This document shows, piece by piece, positions 51,051 through 56,284 of a stretch of 56,284 bases of DNA. The notes below the pieces were generated by a model. It saw nothing but the letters and a program-made list of their open reading frames with translations. It had not been told where the DNA came from and searched no databases. The position numbers and the translations under genes are program-made. Source of the stretch: Spartobacteria bacterium (GTDB lineage Bacteria; Verrucomicrobiota; Kiritimatiellia; RZYC01); NCBI GenBank assembly GCA_009930475.1, contig RZYC01000019.1:1-56284 (forward strand), read 5' to 3'. Numbering within the stretch: position 1 is the stretch's first letter; the number at the start of each line of letters is the position of its first letter.

Positions 51051-51887
51051 ATGTCAAATCTAATATCGGTATGGCAACGGCGAACGTCGGGGTTGCAATA
51101 TAATTACTATCGTCAGCAGGACGCCAGTTTCCGTGAGCAAATGCGATCCATTAGATCAATTCTAAAGCTGGAGAGCCGGCTGCTGCGTGTGATTGATCCG
51201 CAGGATTTGCCTGCCATCAACAGGCTGCATGACGGTATTCTTCGTATCCGGGATGCGCTGGCGTCGCATCCCCTGCGGGCGGATCTGGAACGAGAAATAA
51301 TCTATGCGCAGGACATTGTGCTGAAAAAAAGCATAGAGCAGCTGCTGCGGTCTGACATGGATCGGCTGATGCAGCAATCTGTAAAAGTAATGCAGCAATC
51401 CGCAAGCGATCCGGGATGGATCATGGACATGGGTACACAACAGCAGATATATGCCTGCCTGCTGCAAGGCGATCAGGCTTTTCATACACAGCTGTCGGAT
51501 ATATCGCTGAATGCATCGTTGTGCCCGCAGTCTTATACGTTGCATTGTCTGTCTTATCGGCTTATGCACCATGTCGAAGCATCGGATGAACTGCGCGGTG
51601 ATATAGGGGAGCGCGTCTATTCGGCGTTGGCTGTACTGATCGGGGTTGTTGAAAAGGGCCGCATGCTTCTCCACTGGAAATACGAACATTTTGATGTGAG
51701 AGCATTACTCCAATCCTATGCCGTGGAATATATAACCGCGCATGCCGATGAGTTTGCGAATATCATTATTCGTGCTGAACAGTCGAAATGTGATCTTTCC
51801 GGCATTCCTTTTCTTTATGAAAGGAATCGTTTATGCCGGGAAATCAATCGTGTGATTTATACGGTCTTCCGCCCATTTGAACAGTGA
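51051..51887 (+). CDS. Unknown helical protein
   Basis: A 278-residue soluble protein I do not recognise. It is mostly alpha-helical by composition, rich in Gln, Arg and Leu, without signal peptide, membrane segment or cysteine-metal motif. Residues ~1-110 have coiled-coil-like heptads (QQDASFREQMRSIRSILKL and QQSVKVMQQSA later). GAAGGGA lies 10 bases before the ATG. It stands alone between the DUF1874-like gene and a GTTCCAAT palindrome that probably ends its transcript. Confidence 0.7.
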   Translation: MSNLISVWQRRTSGLQYNYYRQQDASFREQMRSIRSILKLESRLLRVIDPQDLPAINRLHDGILRIRDALASHPLRADLEREIIYAQDIVLKKSIEQLLRSDMDRLMQQSVKVMQQSASDPGWIMDMGTQQQIYACLLQGDQAFHTQLSDISLNASLCPQSYTLHCLSYRLMHHVEASDELRGDIGERVYSALAVLIGVVEKGRMLLHWKYEHFDVRALLQSYAVEYITAHADEFANIIIRAEQSKCDLSGIPFLYERNRLCREINRVIYTVFRPFEQ

Positions 51888-51925
51888 CCAACTGTCACTT
51901 ATTTTTGTTCATCATACTGTTGTAG

Positions 51926-51952
51926 AAAAAGTTCCAATGATTGGAACTTTTT
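51926..51952. repeat. 27-base perfect GTTCCAATGATTGGAAC-family palindrome
   Basis: The core GTTCCAATGATTGGAAC is flanked by AAAAA and TTTTT, giving a 27-base perfect palindrome. It lies 39 bases after the unknown helical gene. In either direction the stem ends in a T-run, so it should work as a bidirectional intrinsic terminator. Same family as the copies at 3275-3358 and 21931. Confidence 0.93.
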
Positions 51953-51977
51953 ATTTAAAAAGGTTTTCAGCGCGATA

Positions 51978-52006
51978 TTGATTTTTTCTGCAAAACTCGA
52001 GATACT
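51978..52006 (+). promoter_or_regulatory. Promoter of the yggS-proC operon
   Basis: TTGATT (51978-51983) and GATACT (52001-52006) are 17 bases apart and lie about 35 bases before the first start codon. The sequence around the start is very AT-rich. Confidence 0.55.
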
Positions 52007-52040
52007 TTATAAATAATTTTTAAATACAACGAATTGAATT

Positions 52041-52322
52041 ATGCCGATATTCAGAAAATCCACCGCGCAAGCCAAACTGAAAGAGAAAGAGCAGCAGTCC
52101 GCTTCAGCAGGGAATACGGGACCATCCGGCGAGCCGGGCGCATTGAAAGATGAAGATGGTGCGTCGACCGTTCGCCCTCTGTCCGAAGAGGAGCAGGCGG
52201 CTTTTACCTGCTGGCTTAATCAGCAGGCTCCACCGCGCCGCCCTTATTATCTTAAACTGGCGGTCGCATATGGATATAGGCAGGAGATGGAAACGAAACC
52301 AGAGGGGACAAGTGAATCATGA
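52041..52322 (+). CDS. Small protein of unknown function upstream of yggS
   Basis: A 93-residue soluble protein not recognised. The first ~45 residues are low-complexity and charged (KSTAQAKLKEKEQQ then glycine- and glutamate-rich). Residues ~48-85 may fold (RPLSEEEQAAFTCWLNQQA, YYLKLAVAYGYRQEME). It is judged real because its stop overlaps the yggS start by four bases (ATGA) and a promoter precedes it. No strong ribosome-binding site is seen. Confidence 0.6.
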   Translation: MPIFRKSTAQAKLKEKEQQSASAGNTGPSGEPGALKDEDGASTVRPLSEEEQAAFTCWLNQQAPPRRPYYLKLAVAYGYRQEMETKPEGTSES

Positions 52323-53011
52323 CCATACAGGAGCGAATTGATGCCATTCATGCCGGAATGCAGGCGGCATGTGACCGAAGTGGACGTTCCATCGCGGATG
52401 TGCAGCTGATAGCGGTATCGAAAACCTATCCTGCACAGTATATCCGGGGTGCCATGGACTGTGGACAAACTCTTTTTGGCGAAAGCCGTATTCAGGAGGC
52501 TGAAGCAAAAATCGGTATGCTGCCGTCGAAGGCTCAGTGGCATCTGATCGGGCACCTGCAAACCAACAAAGCGAAAAAAGCGGTTCGTTTGTTTTCCGTG
52601 ATTCACTCTGTTGACTCACTGCATTTATTGCAGGAAATCGAAAAATGTGCCGCACAGGCCGGTCGAACCATTGGTATATTTATTGAAGTGAATATTTCTG
52701 GTGAGGCGTCCAAGCACGGAGTTGTTCCTGAGGCGGCCGCCGATCTGGTGCTCCAGGCAAATGACATGCTTCACCTTGATATTAAAGGATTAATGACTGT
52801 TCCCCCATGGAGTGATGATCGAGATAAAATTCGACCGCATTTCCACAATCTCCGACTGTTGCGCGATGAGATCGTTGCGCAGACATCGATCCCTTTACCT
52901 GATTTATCCATGGGAATGTCCCATGATTATGACCTCGCTATAGAAGAAGGCGCCACCTATATACGTGTAGGAACGGCCATTTTTGGAGAACGCCATGCCC
53001 CTGAAAAATAA
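52319..53011 (+). CDS. YggS/PLPBP-family pyridoxal-phosphate homeostasis protein
   Basis: A 230-residue PLP-binding protein with a single TIM-barrel-like domain. It has the lysine-containing LIAVSKTYP (PLP Schiff-base Lys), FGESRIQEAEAKI, WHLIGHLQTNKAK, the segment IEVNISGEASKHG, LSMGMSHDYDLAIEEGAT and VRVG-type RVGTAIFG. It buffers PLP rather than catalysing a known reaction. Linkage to proC is common in bacteria, and here the two genes overlap by 17 bases. Confidence 0.95.
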   Translation: MTIQERIDAIHAGMQAACDRSGRSIADVQLIAVSKTYPAQYIRGAMDCGQTLFGESRIQEAEAKIGMLPSKAQWHLIGHLQTNKAKKAVRLFSVIHSVDSLHLLQEIEKCAAQAGRTIGIFIEVNISGEASKHGVVPEAAADLVLQANDMLHLDIKGLMTVPPWSDDRDKIRPHFHNLRLLRDEIVAQTSIPLPDLSMGMSHDYDLAIEEGATYIRVGTAIFGERHAPEK

Positions 53012-53831
53012 TACAAAGATTGCCTTTATCGGTGCCGGTAATATGGCCGAAGCACTGGTTCAAGGTATTGTCCGACAGAATATGGTTCCCCCGTCATCGA
53101 TTACTGTAACCGACGTCAATGAAGCAAGACTTGGGTATATGCGCACCAAATATGGCGTGCAGAAGTCGCTAAACAATGTTGCCAGTGCAGCACAGGCCAA
53201 CATTGTTATTTTAGCGGTGAAGCCCCAGTTTTTCGCCCAGATTCTAGACGATATCAAGCAGGCGTATGCGCTGAATTCCAAGATGTTGGTCATAAGTATT
53301 GCCGCAGGGATATCCACAGAACGTATTGAATCTTCCATGGGTTCCAAAGCCAAAGTGATTCGGGTGATGCCCAATACACCGGCACTGGTCGGAAAAGGAG
53401 CCGCCGCAGTCAGTTCGGGCAGTCATGTTACACCGGCGGATATGAAAAAAGCAGTAAAACTGCTGTCGTCGGTGGGCGTGGCCATAGAAATGCCGGAAGA
53501 ACAGATTGATGCGGTTACCGCATTGAGCGGCAGTGGTCCCGCTTATGTTTTTTACCTCATGGAAGCCATGATCAATGCCGCAGAAGAGATGGGCATTCCT
53601 GTTGATACCGCCAGAGCATTGACGCTTCAGACCCTTCTTGGTTCTGCTGAACTTTGTCGTGTATCTGGCGAATCCCCTGCCGTGTTACGCGAAAAAGTGA
53701 CTTCGAAAGGGGGAACTACGGCGGCAGCGCTGGCGGTTTTTGAGGAGCATAAGATGGGAGAGACCATCAGGCAGGCGTTAATTGCCGCACGGGATCGCTC
53801 TCTAGAACTATCAAAGCCCGCTCATGATTAA
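52995..53831 (+). CDS. proC: Pyrroline-5-carboxylate reductase
   Basis: A 278-residue enzyme, the last step of proline synthesis, using NAD(P)H. It has KIAFIGAGNMAEALVQGI (Rossmann motif), ILAVKPQ, SIAAGIS, RVMPNTPALVGKGA, and LSGSGPAYVFYLMEAM, with VTSKGGTTAAALAVFE at the C-terminus. ATG 52995 has TGGAGAA upstream; the frame is open back to 52983. Length is normal. Confidence 0.96.
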   Translation: MPLKNNTKIAFIGAGNMAEALVQGIVRQNMVPPSSITVTDVNEARLGYMRTKYGVQKSLNNVASAAQANIVILAVKPQFFAQILDDIKQAYALNSKMLVISIAAGISTERIESSMGSKAKVIRVMPNTPALVGKGAAAVSSGSHVTPADMKKAVKLLSSVGVAIEMPEEQIDAVTALSGSGPAYVFYLMEAMINAAEEMGIPVDTARALTLQTLLGSAELCRVSGESPAVLREKVTSKGGTTAAALAVFEEHKMGETIRQALIAARDRSLELSKPAHD

Positions 53832-55317
53832 GTGGTCGTTTCGAAAGAAGCAGCGTTCGGGCGAAAAGAACGAAATACCACCGTCGGGCGATGACACAGC
53901 AGGGGGCACACCGCTTCCGTCTCTTCACCGCCTGATGTGGATTGCCTCTGTTCTGCTCGTCTGTTTTGTCCTTTGGATCGGTGTGCGATTCATTCCGCAT
54001 ACACAGATGTTTCACCATTATGTGGCCGCGCAGGTAAGTGAAAAACTGGGTCTTCCCGTCTCGATTGAGCGTATTCGGTTTGATCGCCGTTTTAATCTCA
54101 ATATTTATAATATCAAAACACAAAATAATCCTCTGCCGGGGATTCCTGCGTTTCACATACAGAATATCGATATTGACTGGCGTTTTCATGCTTTTCAGAA
54201 GAAACATGTCGAGCTTCAGCGTATTCATGTCAAAGAGGTCGTCCTTTCCATGGCCGTCGGGCCCGACGGACTATGGAGGCCGCTCTGCTTTGCACCGCTC
54301 ACAGAATTGATTCAGTCGGCCGGACATTTTAAACTTCCGGGAAAAACACGGATGGAGGCGTCGTCCATTCCGCAATCTTCAGCGCAGGAGCCTGCCACCC
54401 TTGCCTTGGATACCGCCGATTCTTCCTTACACCTTTTAAAAAATACGGATATTCGTGTTACCGGGATTAATGCGCAGTGGTGGAGCTCCGCTTCGCAGCG
54501 GGAGGCTGCTATTTCCAACGCCGCCGTGTCCCTCCGGTTTACCGAAATGGATCAGCGCGAAGTGCGCTACTGCAAGGTGTCTGCTGCACAGGTGCGTACG
54601 GCGTCAGGAATGCAGGTCGATGATGTGTTCTTTGAGATATTGTCTACCGACGGGCGTAATTTTGTGCTGGATCCGTCGTTGAAATGGACGCAAAAGGAGA
54701 AGTCGGTCAGGGTTGCCGTGCTCAAGCCTGTCCATGAAAAGGCCAAGGATCATTCTGAACCTGCCCCCATACCGGATCAAGAAATCATAACTGAATCTGT
54801 ATTGTCCGATACGCCTGTTCTCGACCCCGTGGTATCAGTGGATGCGCCTGAAAAAAACAAATCGCATTCCTCATTTTTCCCTTCGCCGCATTCATTGGAG
54901 GAGACGGAAAATGAGCTGGCGATGCTCTCGTTAACCGAGTCCATTACATCGGATGTGCAGCCCAAAGAACGACCTGAAGAAGAGTTTCGCGAACAGACGG
55001 AAGACATGTTGATCAGTGCCGCCGCGTCGATCTTTACGGCCGAAACGACAGACGGGCCGTCCGAGACCATTTATCTTGATGAGCCCACCCGGATTGAAGC
55101 TGTCAGTGATTCTGATTCGAATCCTTCAGCCAGCGTCGGCGATACAGGTCTTCAGCACCGTCCTAAAACGATTATCATCCTTCCTTCTCCGGATACCAAT
55201 TTAAACGCCGATACGGAACCGGAGCCCGTGGAACAGGATTCCGAAGCACTTATCGATTATATCCGTAGTATTTTAGACCGCACCACGAATACACCTGTTG
55301 CTAATCACGCACCCTGA
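53824..55317 (+). CDS. AsmA-like single-pass membrane protein
   Basis: A 497-residue protein. A cytoplasmic basic stretch is followed by one membrane segment (MWIASVLLVCFVLWIGVRF, about residues 38-56) and a periplasmic domain (about 60-300). The latter begins like AsmA/DUF748 proteins: YVAAQVSEKLGLPVSIERI, then FNLNIYNI. The last ~200 residues are low-complexity, acidic and proline- and serine-rich, probably disordered. It lacks the long repeats of full AsmA or TamB proteins. It overlaps proC by eight bases. A role in envelope lipid transfer is possible but weakly supported. Confidence 0.55.
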   Translation: MIKWSFRKKQRSGEKNEIPPSGDDTAGGTPLPSLHRLMWIASVLLVCFVLWIGVRFIPHTQMFHHYVAAQVSEKLGLPVSIERIRFDRRFNLNIYNIKTQNNPLPGIPAFHIQNIDIDWRFHAFQKKHVELQRIHVKEVVLSMAVGPDGLWRPLCFAPLTELIQSAGHFKLPGKTRMEASSIPQSSAQEPATLALDTADSSLHLLKNTDIRVTGINAQWWSSASQREAAISNAAVSLRFTEMDQREVRYCKVSAAQVRTASGMQVDDVFFEILSTDGRNFVLDPSLKWTQKEKSVRVAVLKPVHEKAKDHSEPAPIPDQEIITESVLSDTPVLDPVVSVDAPEKNKSHSSFFPSPHSLEETENELAMLSLTESITSDVQPKERPEEEFREQTEDMLISAAASIFTAETTDGPSETIYLDEPTRIEAVSDSDSNPSASVGDTGLQHRPKTIIILPSPDTNLNADTEPEPVEQDSEALIDYIRSILDRTTNTPVANHAP

Positions 55318-55403
55318 TTAGAGGGATTTCCGTTGTTTTTCGTGGCGATTGTTCTATTTCCTTACAACCGTCCCATACCACAAGGGATTTATGCGCGAAG
55401 TGA

Positions 55404-56039
55404 TTACCTTATAAAATGAGTCCATGTCTTGTTAACCGGTTCAGGCGCAGGATATTGATCTTTTCCAAATTCAATGGTTTTCATGATCCATGCCATATTC
55501 CGTCCCAGTACCTCCATGATTTGTTTCCCTTCCTCATCCTGCTCCATTTCGCCCGGTGTGAGACCATGAGCCACGGTCCAGTAATTTGCAGTGGGCATAA
55601 CCATTTCAGAGTAACTGATAAATTTATGAATGGCGTCCACTGTAGGAATGCCTCCTGATCGCCGAACTGCAGCAACTGCGGCCCCGACTTTGTGTCGGAA
55701 CATTCCGCCGTTTACTGTCGCAACGAAAAATGCCCGATCCATAAAGGATTTAAGCGTCCCTGCAACACCGGCAAAATGCACGGGAGAACCAAACAGTATG
55801 CCATCGGCCTCTTTCATTTTCTGAATCCATTCATTAACCGGATCATCTTTAAAAATACAGGTCCCGTCCTGACTTTTCATACAGGCGTGACAGGCCATAC
55901 AGCCCCTGATTTTTTCTTTGCCTACGTGGATCAATTCGGTTTCAATACCGGCTTTTTCCAGCTCATCCAAAACGATTTGCAATGCGAGGGCAGTATTTCC
56001 CGCCTTATTGGGACTTCCGTTAAATCCAACAACTTTCAT
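55404..56039 (-). CDS. NADPH-dependent FMN reductase / flavodoxin-fold iron-sulfur protein
   Basis: A 211-residue flavoprotein-type oxidoreductase. FNGSPNKAGNTALAL binds the FMN phosphate, GCMACHACMKSQDGTC is the cysteine cluster typical of the iron-sulfur flavoprotein-like group, and FGSPVHFAGVAGTLKSFMDRAF is the second flavin loop. It probably reduces FMN or quinone-like substrates in anaerobic stress responses. ATG 56039 has AAGGATGG upstream; the longer frame to 56084 lacks one. Confidence 0.9.
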   Translation of the reverse strand: MKVVGFNGSPNKAGNTALALQIVLDELEKAGIETELIHVGKEKIRGCMACHACMKSQDGTCIFKDDPVNEWIQKMKEADGILFGSPVHFAGVAGTLKSFMDRAFFVATVNGGMFRHKVGAAVAAVRRSGGIPTVDAIHKFISYSEMVMPTANYWTVAHGLTPGEMEQDEEGKQIMEVLGRNMAWIMKTIEFGKDQYPAPEPVNKTWTHFIR

Positions 56040-56284
56040 CTTTCCATCCTTTTTTGTGATTGTGACCGACATCCACTCCGGCATACGTTCATATCAATGA
56101 CCGGCATTCCTTTCTACCACGTTACGTATCCTTGTAAATGCGATCTGCTCAGAAATTTTTGCAAAAATAATGAATAGTATTATAATACTAAACTTTCCCC
56201 ATTTTCTACCGTCCGCGAATCATGCAGCAACCCCGAAAACTGAGGCCAAAATATATTTTCCGGCAAGTTTGAGTGCATCCGGGC
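56040..56284. other. Intergenic region at the right edge
   Basis: No gene is seen in these 245 bases. The only clear structure is the 16-base palindrome at 56175-56190, upstream of the FMN reductase. A gene reading right may begin beyond the edge. Confidence 0.5.
56175..56190. promoter_or_regulatory. 16-base perfect palindrome upstream of the FMN reductase
   Basis: TAGTATTATAATACTA is self-complementary and contains TATAAT-like sequence on both strands. It lies 136 bases before the FMN reductase start. It looks like a dimeric regulator's operator over a promoter; no regulator gene is in view. Confidence 0.5.

Noticed and set aside
1-56284. CRISPR arrays, rRNA and tRNA genes
   Set aside because: No regularly spaced direct repeats and no recognisable rRNA or tRNA sequence were seen by eye; a covariance-model scan would be needed to exclude small RNA genes.

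Overview
The window looks like a chromosomal segment from an anaerobic bacterium of the PVC superphylum, most likely Kiritimatiellota or a close Verrucomicrobiota relative. The evidence is a small basic protein of the type found in Chlamydiae and Verrucomicrobia (6587-6742), a giant secreted Ig-repeat protein whose C-terminal YTLQRTEDL...FFRLE module is typical of that group, a RAYT-type transposase, paired [FeFe]-hydrogenases under a Rex regulator, and no respiratory chain genes. This placement is inferred from gene content; no rRNA or tRNA gene was recognised.

Layout. 1-3285 (+): a three-subunit xanthine dehydrogenase-type molybdenum hydroxylase, cut by the left edge. 3399-4502 (-): a glycine-zipper lipoprotein and a lytic transglycosylase. 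4590-7460 (+): secreted nuclease, lipid kinase, small basic protein, pseudouridine synthase. 7520-21739 (-): a surface-glycan and surface-protein block. In transcription order it holds a 2,671-residue Ig-like protein, an esterase-like protein with an altered nucleophile, an O-antigen ligase/polymerase-like protein, a flippase, a LPS-kinase-like protein, a WecG glycosyltransferase fused to two STAS domains, and a broken outer-membrane-protein remnant. 22009-26224 (-): phosphofructokinase, a transposase remnant, a MATE transporter and an MsrB-MsrA fusion.

26455-34824 (+): a hybrid histidine kinase, then a hydrogen-metabolism operon. This runs Rex, thioredoxin-like 2Fe-2S protein, sensory [FeFe]-hydrogenase with a PAS domain, SpoIIE-type phosphatase, a second 2Fe-2S protein, and a catalytic-type [FeFe]-hydrogenase. 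It reads as a redox-controlled hydrogenase with a built-in H2 sensor and a phosphatase output. 35337-39999 (+): ParB, M28 peptidase, PurT, radical SAM protein and DUF1349 protein. 40034-41047 (-): RAYT transposase.

41149-49863 is a polyphosphate and phosphate island. SixA, HD-CHAD protein, Ppk1, Ppx/GppA and a ROK sugar kinase lie on the minus strand, divergent from a Na+/phosphate cotransporter. 49872-56039 carries Pcm, a DUF1874/ring-nuclease-like protein, an unknown helical protein, an operon of a small protein, YggS, ProC and an AsmA-like membrane protein, and an FMN reductase.

The most unusual non-coding signal is a family of near-identical perfect palindromes with core GTTCCAAT-S-ATTGGAAC. 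They lie immediately downstream of genes at 3275-3358, 21931-21989 and 51926-51952. One copy supplies the stop codon of the gene it follows. A second, unrelated short tandem repeat encodes the C-terminus of the molybdenum subunit.
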